Below, in pieces: positions 22,788 to 31,916 of a DNA stretch of 42,876 nt; the stretch's first letter is position 1, and the number at the start of each line of letters is the position of its first letter. The notes beneath the pieces were generated by a model, which was given only the letters and a program-made list of their open reading frames with translations, searched no databases and was not told the origin of the DNA. Position numbers and translations under genes: made by a program. The stretch lies in NCBI GenBank assembly GCA_019239775.1, contig JAFAZN010000467.1:1-42876 (forward strand), written 5' to 3'. The stretch is from Chloroflexota bacterium. Lineage in GTDB: Bacteria; Chloroflexota; UBA6077; CF-72.

Positions 22788-25700
22788 TTGCTAAACGAGC
22801 GGCACGTCTTGCGCCTGCGCCTGCTCGGGCCGGCGCACGTGGAAGCAGGCGATCCGAGCGAGCCTGTGGAGTTGGCCGCGCACAAAGGCGCGGCATTGGT
22901 CTACTACCTGGCGGCACGACCGGAGCAGCCAGTTACGCGTACACGGCTCATCGCGCTGCTGTGGCAGGACAGCGACGAGCAGGAGGGTCGCAACAGCCTG
23001 AGCACCGCGCTTTCGCGCTTGAGGCGGAGCTTGCCGCATGTCCCCATTGCGCCGGTCGGCGATTCTCTGGTGTGGCGCCCCGAGCCTGCCGACCAGGTTT
23101 GGACGGATATCGCCGCCTTTCAGGCGTTGACACGCCAGTCCGCAACACGCGAGCAGCTCGATACCGCGGTTGCGCTCTGGCGTGGGCCATTCCTCGAAGG
23201 CTTCGACCTGCGCGACTCCTCCGAGTGGGACGAGTGGCTCGATCTCGAGCGTGCCGCCTGGCAGCAGCGCATGCTCGATGCGCTCGAACGCGCGGCCGAA
23301 GCGCACGCGAGTGAAGGAGATTGGTCTGGCGCCCTCGCCCACGCGCGCCGGGCCCTGGGCCTCGATCCGCTGCAGGAACGCTTTCACCGACAGGTGATGC
23401 GACTGTACGAGCGGGCAGGCGATCGAGCGGCAGCGCTGTCGCACTATCGCGCAGCGCAGCAGGTGCTGGAAAACGAGCTCGGGGTGCAGCCTGATCCACG
23501 CACCCAACGCCTGTACCGTGAGATTCTTGGGGCCACCGAGGACGTGCCAACGACCGCCGGCCAACAGCGTGAAGGTGCGCCACCGGCCGTGCATGTCCAA
23601 ACCGCGCGGCGCCAGCCGGCGTTCCCGCTTGTCGGCCGCCAGGCACAGCTCGCGCAGCTCCTGACCGCCGCGGACGAGGCGGCCCAGGGCCACGGCAAGC
23701 TGATCGCCGTCGATGGCGAAGAAGGCATCGGCAAGTCGCGCCTGGTCGAGGAGCTTCTGTGGCTGCTCGACGGGCAACCCGCGCGTGAGCTGCAGCCCGA
23801 GAAGCGCTGGACGGTGCTCGTCGGCGCTTGCCACGCATCCGAGCGCGGGTGGCCCTATCACCCGTTCGTCGATCTGCTCACCGCCGCGGTCGCCGGCTTC
23901 GGCAGCGATGTTGCGCTACCTGATGTCTGGCTGGCCGAAGTCGCCCGCCTGGTACCCGACCTGGTCGAGCAACGGCCCGATCTGCCAACTCCCGCGCGAC
24001 TCGACCCACAGCAGGAAGCCCGCCGCCTGTTTGAGGGCGCAGCGCGGTTTCTCGGTGCGTTGCCTGCCCCGCGGCTGCTGCTGATCGAGGACCTGCACTG
24101 GGCGGATGAGGGCAGCCTGCGACTGCTGGATTACCTGGCACATCATGAAGCGCTTGGGTCGACCCTGCTGGTCACCACGGTGCGCAGTGAGGACGTCGAT
24201 CAACAGTTGCTCGTGACCCTGCGCGGCCTCGAGCGGCAACGCCTTCTCGAGCGGCTCGAGCTTGGGCCATTAGCAGTAGAAGCCACCGTTCAGCTCCTGC
24301 GCGAGGTGGTGCGAGATGACGTCCGGCAGCTTGGACAGCAGTTGCACGCCGAGACCGAAGGCAACCCACTGTTCGCGGTGGAGACGATCCGTTCGCTGCT
24401 CGAATCAGGCGACCTGCAACTGGGCGCCGCCGCGCGGACCGGTCCGACCCCGCTGCCTGAATCGGTCCAGGCGGCAATTCGGGCGCGCCTCGCGCGGCTC
24501 GACCCCGATGCGCACGAGCTAGCGCGTGCGGCCGCGGTGCTGGGTGGTGATGTTGATTTCGACCATGCGCGCGGCGTGGCCGGTCAGGATGAGGAGCGCG
24601 CGCTGGCTGCCCTGGAACGGTTGTTGTCCGGCCATCTGCTGCGCGAGCTCAGCGGTGAGGCGGGCGAAGCGCTGTACAGCTTCAGCCACGACAAAGTGCG
24701 CCAGGTCGTGTATGACGACCTCTCCGGAGCACGTCGACGCGTGCAGCATCGTCGAGCGCTGGATGTCCTGGCGGAGCCACAGGCGCGGACCGCACCCGAA
24801 CGACTCGCGTACCACGCGTTGCGGGCGCAGGCGTGGGACCAGGCGGTGCGATGGTGCGAGTTGGCAGCCGACGCCGCGGTCGCGGTGTTTGCCTACACGT
24901 CGGCGGCGGCACTGTACGAACAGGCCCTGGATGCGCTCGAGCGGCTACCAGAGTCCGCGGAGAACCGCGCGCACGGCGTCAAGCTTCGCCTAAGGCTGGC
25001 CCAGGTCGCCTTCTATGTGGCGCCAGGCCGTCTGGGAGAATGGCTGGAACCCGCGGAGCGCGCCGCACAGGCGCTGAGTGATCCGACGCTGCTGGCCTAT
25101 GTCAACCTTGCTCAAGCAGGGGCGCTGTATATCCAGGGACGGTTTGCTGAAACGCTGCCACTGCTGGCGCGTATTCGACCGATTGCCGAATCCGGCTCAG
25201 ATACCGTGCTGCGCGCGCAGTTCCTGCGAGTCTCCGGCCAGCTCCAGGCACTTCGAGGCGACTACGCCTACGCGGTTCCCGCGCTGCACGAAGCCATCGA
25301 CCTGCTGCGCGTACAACCGGGCATCGAGCTGACGGTTGCGGTTGAGATGCTGGGCGCCACCTACGCGTACATGGGCGATTTTCCCAGGGCCCTGGAGCTG
25401 ATCGGCGCCGCTCACGCGCACAGTGAAAGCGTGCAGGACCAGGCCGCGCTTGCCGCTGGTGAGGGGTTCCTCTGTGCGGTGTACCACATGCAAGGCGACT
25501 GGCCCGCTGCGCTCGACCACGGATTGCGCGCGGTCTCCATTGCGCGCACGGCGAGGAGCGTGGTGCACGAGTACGTCGGTCTCGTCTACGTGGGCCTGCC
25601 GCAGGCGCAGCTTGGAGAGATTGAGGAGGGCGCCGCTTCGTTGCGGAAGGCCATTGCCATGGCGCAGGCCGCTGGCACCTGGGTGCTGCTTGGCCGCGCG

Positions 25701-25967
25701 CACGGTTGGCTGGCAGAGATCGAACTTGCCCGCTCCGGGTTCAGCGAAGCTCTCGAACTCGCGCGCGCGGGTGTCGAGCTCAGTCGGAAATATGGCTACC
25801 TCTACGACGCCGCGCTCTGCGAGCGCGCGATGGGGCAGGCCCTGATCGCGCTGGGCTCCGCTGAGGAAGGCAGGAGCTACCTGGAGTCCGCCGCCGAACA
25901 CTTCGAAGCGATCCAGGCGCGCCCTGAGGTCGAGCGCACTCGCGCAGCGCTCACGGCCTTGGTCTGA
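22788..25967 (+). CDS. SARP/BTAD-type transcriptional regulator with AAA ATPase and TPR repeats
   Basis: This 1,059-residue regulator has an OmpR-like winged helix (about 8-98: LRLRLLGPAHVE, RTRLIALLWQD, NSLSTALSRLRR). The BTAD domain (100-245) includes WRGPFLEGFDLRDSSEWDEW and ALSHYRAAQQVLENELG. An AAA ATPase (280-560) carries Walker A GEEGIGKS at 310-317 and Walker B LLLIEDLHWAD near 431-440. About 400 residues of TPR-like helices follow. This is the AfsR/MalT-like large STAND regulator layout, in which ligand and ATP binding drive oligomerisation. TTG 22788 is the first start; TTG 22809 (MRLRLLG) is nearly as good. Likely targets are the divergent dienelactone hydrolase gene and itself, through the inverted repeat at 22719-22747. 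Confidence 0.9.
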   Translation: MLNERHVLRLRLLGPAHVEAGDPSEPVELAAHKGAALVYYLAARPEQPVTRTRLIALLWQDSDEQEGRNSLSTALSRLRRSLPHVPIAPVGDSLVWRPEPADQVWTDIAAFQALTRQSATREQLDTAVALWRGPFLEGFDLRDSSEWDEWLDLERAAWQQRMLDALERAAEAHASEGDWSGALAHARRALGLDPLQERFHRQVMRLYERAGDRAAALSHYRAAQQVLENELGVQPDPRTQRLYREILGATEDVPTTAGQQREGAPPAVHVQTARRQPAFPLVGRQAQLAQLLTAADEAAQGHGKLIAVDGEEGIGKSRLVEELLWLLDGQPARELQPEKRWTVLVGACHASERGWPYHPFVDLLTAAVAGFGSDVALPDVWLAEVARLVPDLVEQRPDLPTPARLDPQQEARRLFEGAARFLGALPAPRLLLIEDLHWADEGSLRLLDYLAHHEALGSTLLVTTVRSEDVDQQLLVTLRGLERQRLLERLELGPLAVEATVQLLREVVRDDVRQLGQQLHAETEGNPLFAVETIRSLLESGDLQLGAAARTGPTPLPESVQAAIRARLARLDPDAHELARAAAVLGGDVDFDHARGVAGQDEERALAALERLLSGHLLRELSGEAGEALYSFSHDKVRQVVYDDLSGARRRVQHRRALDVLAEPQARTAPERLAYHALRAQAWDQAVRWCELAADAAVAVFAYTSAAALYEQALDALERLPESAENRAHGVKLRLRLAQVAFYVAPGRLGEWLEPAERAAQALSDPTLLAYVNLAQAGALYIQGRFAETLPLLARIRPIAESGSDTVLRAQFLRVSGQLQALRGDYAYAVPALHEAIDLLRVQPGIELTVAVEMLGATYAYMGDFPRALELIGAAHAHSESVQDQAALAAGEGFLCAVYHMQGDWPAALDHGLRAVSIARTARSVVHEYVGLVYVGLPQAQLGEIEEGAASLRKAIAMAQAAGTWVLLGRAHGWLAEIELARSGFSEALELARAGVELSRKYGYLYDAALCERAMGQALIALGSAEEGRSYLESAAEHFEAIQARPEVERTRAALTALV

Positions 25968-26051
25968 GACCCAGTACGGGGTGTGTAGGGGCACTGTAGG
26001 TCATGCGTATGGGTGAGGTACGGGCGGCTGCATTTACTCCGCGCTACCCGC

Positions 26052-26576
26052 ATGTCCACCCAGCTTTTAGCGCTCTACTCCGAGCACGCCGATACGGCCC
26101 GGGCGCTGGCCTGCCGCCTGCTGTATGACCCCTCCGAAGCCGAAGACGTCGTTCAGGACGTGTTCCTGACCCTCTGGCGGCGACCTGAGTGCTTCGACCC
26201 GCAACGCGGCACAGGCAAAGCCTGGCTGCTGACGGTCGTGCGCAATCGCAGCCTGGATCACCTGCGGCGCCGTTGCCACCGCTCGCGCGAGGATGTCTCA
26301 GCGTTGGCCGAACGCCTGCCGGACCCGCACTCCGAAGACGTCCTCGACGAGCTCACGTCCGCTGCTCGCGCCGAAGTCCTGTGGCACCTGGTCGACGGCC
26401 TGCCGGCCTGCCAGGCCGACCTCATCCGCCGCGCGTTCGTCAGCGGCCAGACGCACCAGGAAATCGCGGATGCAACCGGATTGCCCCTGGGCACGGTTAA
26501 AAGCCGTATCCGCCTTGGCCTCGAAAAACTACGCGCGGGGATGCGGTCGGCTACGCTCGCAGACGTTGCCTGTTAG
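26052..26576 (+). CDS. ECF RNA polymerase sigma factor
   Basis: A 174-residue sigma-70 family factor with region 2 (LYSEHADTARALACRLL, DPSEAEDVVQDVFLTLWRR) and region 4 (RRAFVSGQTHQEIADATGLPLGTVK, then SRIRLGLEKLR). ATG 26052 is selected over an upstream in-frame start because region 2 begins at once. No anti-sigma gene is adjacent. Its stop is overlapped by 11 nt by the AlkA-type DNA glycosylase gene, hinting that the two are co-expressed and that the sigma factor may answer DNA damage or chemical stress. Confidence 0.9.
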   Translation: MSTQLLALYSEHADTARALACRLLYDPSEAEDVVQDVFLTLWRRPECFDPQRGTGKAWLLTVVRNRSLDHLRRRCHRSREDVSALAERLPDPHSEDVLDELTSAARAEVLWHLVDGLPACQADLIRRAFVSGQTHQEIADATGLPLGTVKSRIRLGLEKLRAGMRSATLADVAC

Positions 26577-27480
26577 CTTTTGCGTCGCGCTGGCACCCGA
26601 AGAGATCGACATCCAGGGCTCGCTAGAACTCTTCCGCCGCTCAGGCGATGACCTGGTCGATCGCTGGGACGGCCAGCAGTTGATCCGCGCGGCATACACA
26701 GGCAACGCGACATGGGTACCGTTCGTCGCCCGCGCGGTTGGATCACCTGGCGCACCAGCATTTGAGGTCTGTGCGCCCGAGATATCGAATGTTCCGCAGC
26801 TGAAGAGCGTAGTGGCCAACACGTTCATGGCCGCGCCGCCCGACTGGCGGCGTCTCAGGGCCGAAGACCCGGTCATCAGACGCTTGGAGCAGCAGTTCCC
26901 AGGCATCAGGCAAATTCGTCAGCTGGACGTGTTTACCGCGCTGATCCGCTGCATCAGCGCGCAGCAGGTCAATCTACGTTGGGCGGTCACTACGCGGCGG
27001 CGCCTGGCCGAGGCTTTCGGCGTCCGCCACACAATCGGCGACCACCTCGTGTACGCGCTGGACCCGAGGCGCATCGCGAGCGTGGACCCCGCGGACATAC
27101 GCGCATTGCAGTTCACCACTAGCAAGGCTGTCTCAATCGTGGCCACCGCGCGCGCGGTCGTCGACGGAGGACTGGAGCTCGGAGAACTCCAAACGTTAGA
27201 CGACGAGGCGGTTATCGAGCGGCTCGTCAAGATTCGCGGTATTGGCAGATGGTCCGCGGAATGGGTGCTCGCGCGCACGCTGGGCCGCCCGCGTGTGGTG
27301 GGCGGCGACCTGGGTGTCCGCAAAGCCGTTGGACTGGCATATCTCGAGACACCCGCACCGTCCGAAACCGAGGTGCGCATCGCAACGAAGCACTGGGGCG
27401 AATCCTCCGGCGTGGCGCAGGCGCTGCTGCTTCACGCGCTGGGCGAAGGAGTGCTCACGAACCCAGCGCGTCGCGGATAG
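26566..27480 (+). CDS. DNA-3-methyladenine glycosylase II family (AlkA-like)
   Basis: A 304-residue helix-hairpin-helix glycosylase. An N-terminal AlkA-type beta domain (1-115, DIQGSLELFRR) precedes the HhH-GPD domain: DVFTALIRCISAQQVNLRWA, the hairpin LVKIRGIGRWSAEWVLARTLGRP near 225, and GGDLGVRKAVG, whose Asp matches the catalytic Asp of AlkA. It should excise alkylated purines for base-excision repair. TTG 26566 is chosen because it is the only start that begins just before the family sequence; it overlaps the sigma factor stop by 11 nt. The frame is open far upstream inside the sigma gene, but that is a shadow. The 3' end overlaps the convergent HIT gene by 26 nt. Confidence 0.88.
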   Translation: MPVSFCVALAPEEIDIQGSLELFRRSGDDLVDRWDGQQLIRAAYTGNATWVPFVARAVGSPGAPAFEVCAPEISNVPQLKSVVANTFMAAPPDWRRLRAEDPVIRRLEQQFPGIRQIRQLDVFTALIRCISAQQVNLRWAVTTRRRLAEAFGVRHTIGDHLVYALDPRRIASVDPADIRALQFTTSKAVSIVATARAVVDGGLELGELQTLDDEAVIERLVKIRGIGRWSAEWVLARTLGRPRVVGGDLGVRKAVGLAYLETPAPSETEVRIATKHWGESSGVAQALLLHALGEGVLTNPARRG

Positions 27481-27877
27481 CCGCCTGCGCGGCGCGCATC
27501 GCGCCTTCGCTGGGATAGGGGTGGCGTACCCACTGGAAGGTCTTGCCAAAGAGGCCGTCGCCTTTGCGCCGCGGCACCACGTGCAGATGCAGGTGGGGCA
27601 CGCTCTGCGAGATCTTGATGTTGGCGGCCACAAACGAACCATCCGCCTTCATCGCCTGCTCGACCGCGGTGGCGAGCCTTTGCACCGTGAGGAAGAACGG
27701 CCCGACGTCGTCCGCTGGCAGGTCAGCCAGCACCGCGTAGTGGATGCGCGGTACCACCAGCACGTGCCCCGGCATCAGCGGCCTATGGTCCAGAAAGGCC
27801 ACGACGTTGTCGGACTCCACGACCTTGCAAGCAGGCACGATCCCGTCGATGATCGCGCAGAAGACGCAACTGTTCAC
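27455..27877 (-). CDS. HIT-family nucleotide hydrolase/transferase
   Basis: A 140-residue histidine-triad protein. It begins [19 protein letters not shown] and carries the triad HLHLHVVPRR near 95, with VPRIHYAVLADL and GHVLVVP. CxxC at the N-terminus is a common zinc feature of HIT proteins. Members hydrolyse purine nucleoside phosphoramidates or dinucleoside polyphosphates. GTG 27877 shares the sequence GTGA with the stop of the AarF gene upstream, so it is the last gene of the long leftward operon. An open frame continues upstream to 28690 but is a shadow of AarF. Confidence 0.9.
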   Translation of the reverse strand: MNSCVFCAIIDGIVPACKVVESDNVVAFLDHRPLMPGHVLVVPRIHYAVLADLPADDVGPFFLTVQRLATAVEQAMKADGSFVAANIKISQSVPHLHLHVVPRRKGDGLFGKTFQWVRHPYPSEGAMRAAQAAIRDALGS

Positions 27878-29514
27878 TTGCGCGCGGCGCTTCCAATTGC
27901 GCCTGTGCGAATGAGCGCGGACAGCACCTGTCCGCCGCCGATGAGCAGCGATCCGGCGAGGACGCCAACCGCCAGGCGTGTGGCAGCCGAACTCAGCGTG
28001 GCAGTGGCGTCTTCCAGGTGGCCCACATCCAATCGGACGGTTAGCCGGTCGTCCGCCAGCTTGCCGAGTATGGCGTCGGTGCGACGCGGTGCGTTTTCGA
28101 ACAGGTGCTTCATGTCCAGCACCCAGGCGAACACGCGGCCCGGCGACAATTGATCGCCGACGCGCTTGAGCATCACGTCGAGCATGTAGTTGCGAATCAG
28201 CTCGACCGGGTCCAGCTCGGGCGAAAGGACGCCGATGGCGCCGTCCAGGTTCAGCATGGTCTTGCCCAGCAGCGTCATGGACGTCGGCACGGGCACACGG
28301 TTCTGGTAAGCGAGCCGTGTCAAGTCGAGCAGGGCTGAGCCCAGGCCGAGCCGGCCGCCACTCATATCGTGGTAGCGGCTGACCAGCGCGCTGATGTCCT
28401 GGGTGAAGCTGTGCTGATCGAGGTCGCGCGGCTGCTGGATCATCTCCAGGTACGTTTCGGCAACGCGCTCGCCGAGGCGTTCGGAGAAGGCCAGCAGGAA
28501 CAGGATCATGTTGTCCTTCTGGCCGGCGTCGAAGCGGCCGACCATGCCGAAGTCCATCAGCGCCAGGTGGCCATCGTCGGTCAGCAAGATGTTGCCCGGG
28601 TGCGGATCGCAATGAAATACGCCGTCGATGGCGATCTGTTTCATGTACGCCGACAGTAGATCGGCGGCGATTGCCTTCGGATCGTGGCACTGCATTTCTT
28701 CTCGGGTGATCTCAGCGAGATGTCGGCCGCGCAGAAAACTGAGCGTGAGAACGCGCGAGGAGGTGTATTCAGTGAAGACCGTCGGCGTGCAGAGTCGTTC
28801 GAACCCGGCGATCTGTCGCCCGATGCGCCGCGTATTCTCCGCCTCGATCCTGAAGTCGAGCTCCTGGTTGAGGCTGATCTCCAGTTCGTGGACCATCTGC
28901 ACCAGCCCGTAGCGTGCGCCCAGTGCGGTATGCCGGCTGGCGAATTGGGCAATTTCGCGCAGCACCTCCAGGTCAATCTCGATGCGCTGGCGTACGCCTG
29001 GCCGCTGGACCTTGACGGCGACCTCGGTACCGTCGCGCAGGATCGCACGGTGTACCTGGGCCATGGATGCTGTCGCAAGCGGCTGCTGTTCGAAGCAATG
29101 AAACAGCTCGTCGATGGGCTTGTGGAGCTCGGATTGAACGATCTGCACGATGCGCTCGGCGGGAACTGGCTGAATCGTGTCCTGGAGGCGCGAGAGCGCA
29201 TGAATGTAATCCGCGGGCAACAGGTCGGGTCGCGTGCTCAGCAGTTGGCCGAGCTTGATGAAGCATGGGCCGAGCTCTTCGAGCGCGTTCGCCAGCTGGA
29301 TCCCGTGGTCATCCTCGTGCTCGTCCTCAGGCCCGTGGAGATCCTCGTCCTCCTCGTGCTGATGGCTCATGCCGAGCTCGGCGACGATGTGGTGCAGCTC
29401 GTACTTGCGAAAGACGCGGAAGATCTCGAGGTAGCGCTCGGGATGATTCGACAGTCTGCCCGCCAACAAGTTGGTCGCCGATCGCTGCGCGAAGTGCTGC
29501 TTGAGGTCAGTCAT
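27874..29514 (-). CDS. AarF/UbiB (ABC1/ADCK) kinase-like protein
   Basis: A 546-residue atypical kinase. Features in order: [20 protein letters not shown] with KxGQ at 87-90, the altered Ala-rich loop [11 protein letters not shown] near 148, the ATP lysine K168 in [20 protein letters not shown] near 240, the catalytic [15 protein letters not shown] near 320 and DFGMVG. Two hydrophobic C-terminal segments anchor it to the membrane. UbiB/ADCK proteins support quinone and isoprenoid lipid metabolism as ATPases. An acidic, His-rich insert at residues 51-70 ([20 protein letters not shown]) is unusual for the family. ATG 29514 overlaps the geranylgeranyl reductase stop by 8 nt; its own stop shares GTGA with HIT. 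Confidence 0.9.
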   Translation of the reverse strand: MTDLKQHFAQRSATNLLAGRLSNHPERYLEIFRVFRKYELHHIVAELGMSHQHEEDEDLHGPEDEHEDDHGIQLANALEELGPCFIKLGQLLSTRPDLLPADYIHALSRLQDTIQPVPAERIVQIVQSELHKPIDELFHCFEQQPLATASMAQVHRAILRDGTEVAVKVQRPGVRQRIEIDLEVLREIAQFASRHTALGARYGLVQMVHELEISLNQELDFRIEAENTRRIGRQIAGFERLCTPTVFTEYTSSRVLTLSFLRGRHLAEITREEMQCHDPKAIAADLLSAYMKQIAIDGVFHCDPHPGNILLTDDGHLALMDFGMVGRFDAGQKDNMILFLLAFSERLGERVAETYLEMIQQPRDLDQHSFTQDISALVSRYHDMSGGRLGLGSALLDLTRLAYQNRVPVPTSMTLLGKTMLNLDGAIGVLSPELDPVELIRNYMLDVMLKRVGDQLSPGRVFAWVLDMKHLFENAPRRTDAILGKLADDRLTVRLDVGHLEDATATLSSAATRLAVGVLAGSLLIGGGQVLSALIRTGAIGSAARK

Positions 29515-30706
29515 GCGCCTGAACTGCTCGTCGCGGATTGCGCACAAGGTACAGAGCCAGACGCGCCGCCATGTTGGCCGGACCATAGCCACGCGGCTCG
29601 CGCTCGCCGAGCACGATCGTCGCCAGTCGCTGACGCAGCTCGGGCCGGCGATTGGCCAGTGGCACCAGCAGATTCAGCAAGGCAGGCCTGCAGTACCAGT
29701 CCCGAATCCACTCGCTGAAGCGGAAGATTTTCTCGAAGCGCTCGCGCAGCAGCCGATCGTAGTCGGAGAGCCATGTCTGGTGTACGCCTGAAGTCAGTCC
29801 CTGGACCACATGCTCGGCGGCGATCTGGCCGGATTCGAGCGCGTAGTCGATGCCTTCACCGGTAAGCGGATTTACAAGCCCGGCGGCCTCTCCGACGAGA
29901 AGCGTGTTCTTCGTCTGCGTTGGCGATCGGAGGAAATCCACACGGATCGGATAGCCCTTCACCGGTCCGACCTGTGTCCCGATTGGCAGGTGCTCTACAA
30001 ACCTGTGGAACGCCCGCACCGCCGTACCCGAGCCCTTCCGCGGAAAGAATCCGACGCCGACGTTGGCCGCGCGCTCCGCGGTCGGGAAGATCCAGCCATA
30101 CCCTGGTGACGGCACGTTGTCGAACCGCAGTTGAAACGTGGGTTCTTGCGCATTCGGCAGGTTTTCGAAGTACGCCCGTGCGGCGAGCATCGCTCTTGGC
30201 TGGGCCGGCAGAATGCCCGAACGGGTCAACACGCCTGTGGCTGCACCTGTGGCGAGGACCGCGATTCGGCCCTGGAAAGCGCGTCCATCGTCGGCGTGGG
30301 CCGTGATGCCAGAGCTGTTTGGTTCTACCCGGCTGACCGTGACTCCTGGTTCGAACCGCGCACCGGTGTCAACGGCCCGCCGCAGAATGAGGTCATCAAG
30401 GATGAGTCTGGGCACCACGAGCGCTTCGTGCGCCCCGCTGATTTTCGCCGTGGTTGCGCGGCCATTGGGCGCGACGACCTCGTACGCCTCGATGTTGAAG
30501 CCGTGCGCACGCACCTCGGACAGCAGGCCCATGCTGTCCAGAACACGCAGCGCGCGCGGGGTCAGGCCATCGCCGCAGGTCTTGTCGCGCGGGAACGTGG
30601 CGCGATCCACCAGCAGGACGTCGACTCCGCGCGCGCTGAGAAAATGGGCGGTAGCGGATCCGCCCGGCCCGGCACCTACGACAACGACGTCATGCACGTG
30701 CACCAC
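29507..30706 (-). CDS. Geranylgeranyl reductase-family flavoprotein
   Basis: The 399-residue FAD-dependent oxidoreductase has an N-terminal dinucleotide-binding motif VVVGAGPGGSATAHFLSARG near 8. RDKTCGDGLTPRAL near 40 is the family's PRDKxCG signature. GYGWIFPTAERAANVGVGFF lies mid-protein and LLVGEAAGLVNPLTGEGIDYALESG near 275. Relatives saturate prenyl chains of archaeal lipids, chlorophyll or menaquinone (MenJ). With an adjoining AarF/UbiB-like gene, a menaquinone or isoprenoid lipid substrate is plausible. The start is GTG 30706 (an alternative GTG lies 9 nt further in), overlapping the preceding gene by 17 nt. Confidence 0.9.
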   Translation of the reverse strand: MVHVHDVVVVGAGPGGSATAHFLSARGVDVLLVDRATFPRDKTCGDGLTPRALRVLDSMGLLSEVRAHGFNIEAYEVVAPNGRATTAKISGAHEALVVPRLILDDLILRRAVDTGARFEPGVTVSRVEPNSSGITAHADDGRAFQGRIAVLATGAATGVLTRSGILPAQPRAMLAARAYFENLPNAQEPTFQLRFDNVPSPGYGWIFPTAERAANVGVGFFPRKGSGTAVRAFHRFVEHLPIGTQVGPVKGYPIRVDFLRSPTQTKNTLLVGEAAGLVNPLTGEGIDYALESGQIAAEHVVQGLTSGVHQTWLSDYDRLLRERFEKIFRFSEWIRDWYCRPALLNLLVPLANRRPELRQRLATIVLGEREPRGYGPANMAARLALYLVRNPRRAVQAHD

Positions 30707-31322
30707 GCCATAGGCTAACGCCCAGCCAGACGTACCAGATCGGCGTGGCGATGAAGCCTGCGAGCAGTGCTGGGACCACGATGACAGGATTCGCGGCGTC
30801 GAAGACGATCAGCCGTCCAAGGTACAGCACGATCTGTAGCGCTGCCACGAGGTATCCCAGGTACCCGACAGGGGTGGGCAGGCTCTTGCTGCGCAGGATC
30901 AGCCAGGCGAAGACCCACAGGCCGATGCCGCTGGCGCCGAAGGTCAGCAGGCCGCGAGGATCCATCGCGCTTGGCAGGTTGGGGTCGACCGGACTGTGCG
31001 AGTGCAGCAGCGCCGCCAGGTCGTAGCCGCCGTGTAGCGCGGCGCCGATGCCGCCCAGCAGGCTGAGCAGTAGCGCCCACAGTGCGAACGACGGTTCTTG
31101 CGACTTCACCCGTTCGTAGATGCCGACCGCGACCGCGGTGGCCAGCAGTCCATTGGCGAGCAACGCGAGGCTGCTCACGGCTTCGTTCGCGAGCAGGATG
31201 AACGAGATCGAATACACCAGGGTGCCAATGCCCGCCAGGACGGCGCAGACGCCCGCAAACCGCGCGTACCCCGCCGACGCATCCGCACGAGCCGCGGTTC
31301 CAGCAACAAGAGTGGTGGCCAT
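30690..31322 (-). CDS. Multi-TM membrane protein of unknown function
   Basis: A 210-residue protein with about six hydrophobic segments, starting near residue 22, and short loops, one of them carrying HSHSPVDPNLPSAMDPRG. It may be a distant DUF4386-like integral membrane protein, but I do not recognise it firmly. ATG 31322 is chosen because it is preceded by TAGGGTGGGT, a good ribosome-binding site. It lies 60 bp downstream of the sigma factor gene, the longest gap within the operon, and overlaps the flavoprotein gene by 17 nt. Confidence 0.75.
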   Translation of the reverse strand: MATTLVAGTAARADASAGYARFAGVCAVLAGIGTLVYSISFILLANEAVSSLALLANGLLATAVAVGIYERVKSQEPSFALWALLLSLLGGIGAALHGGYDLAALLHSHSPVDPNLPSAMDPRGLLTFGASGIGLWVFAWLILRSKSLPTPVGYLGYLVAALQIVLYLGRLIVFDAANPVIVVPALLAGFIATPIWYVWLGVSLWRGARA

Positions 31323-31382
31323 ACCCACCCTACGCACCGCCGCCGCGCCTGGATCACACAGTTCGGTGGGTGTTTCGGCGCG

Positions 31383-31916
31383 CTACGACGCGGAGAGGGC
31401 GTCTTGCGGCACGCCCATGGCGATGCGCAGGCGGTCTAGCCCCAGGCGTATGCGACCTTTGACCGTGCCTATCGGCGCCGCCAGTTGCGTCGCGATCTCC
31501 GTGTGGCTCAGCCCACCAAAGTAGGCGAGCTCGATGACCTGCTTCTGCTCGGGGGGCAGCGCATTCAGCGCCACCCTTGCCGCAGCCGCATCGACGTTTG
31601 ATACCGCCTCGGCCGGAACGTCAAGTGTGTCAGGCGGATCGACACCCTCCGCCAGCGGCTGCACCGGCCTGCGGCGACGTGAGCGCAGCATGTCTATCGA
31701 CCGGTTGCGGACCATCGCCAGAATCCACGCGTGGCTGGTCCCACGCGAGGCGTCGTACTGATGTTGGGTGCGCCACGCAGCGAGGAAGACCTCCTGGACG
31801 ACCTCTTCGGCGTCGCCCAGGTCCCCAAGAATGCGATAGGCCAGGCCAATGGCCTGGCGATGATGCGCATCGTAGAGCGCTTCAAGGTCCGCGAGCCGCG
31901 GGTCGGCGGTGGTCAC
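31383..31916 (-). CDS. SigK-like ECF sigma factor
   Basis: A 177-residue ECF factor with region 2 (LYDAHHRQAIGLAYRILGDLGDAEEVV, then WILAMVRNRSIDMLRSR) and region 4 (LPPEQKQVIELAYFGGLSHTEIA, then GTVKGRIRLGLDRLR), closest in appearance to the SigK/SigL group that pairs with RskA-type anti-sigma factors. GTG 31916 overlaps the anti-sigma stop by 4 nt (GTGA). The anti-sigma gene comes first and the sigma factor second, the reverse of the common order. Its likely targets include its own operon. Confidence 0.93.
   Translation of the reverse strand: MTTADPRLADLEALYDAHHRQAIGLAYRILGDLGDAEEVVQEVFLAAWRTQHQYDASRGTSHAWILAMVRNRSIDMLRSRRRRPVQPLAEGVDPPDTLDVPAEAVSNVDAAAARVALNALPPEQKQVIELAYFGGLSHTEIATQLAAPIGTVKGRIRLGLDRLRIAMGVPQDALSAS

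Noticed and set aside
27455..28690. 411-codon minus frame containing the HIT protein
   Set aside because: Only the last 140 codons resemble a protein family; the rest is a shadow of the AarF gene. Start moved to GTG 27877.
28684..29718. 344-codon plus-strand frame
   Set aside because: It is antisense to the AarF and flavoprotein genes, has no recognisable motif and no intergenic start.
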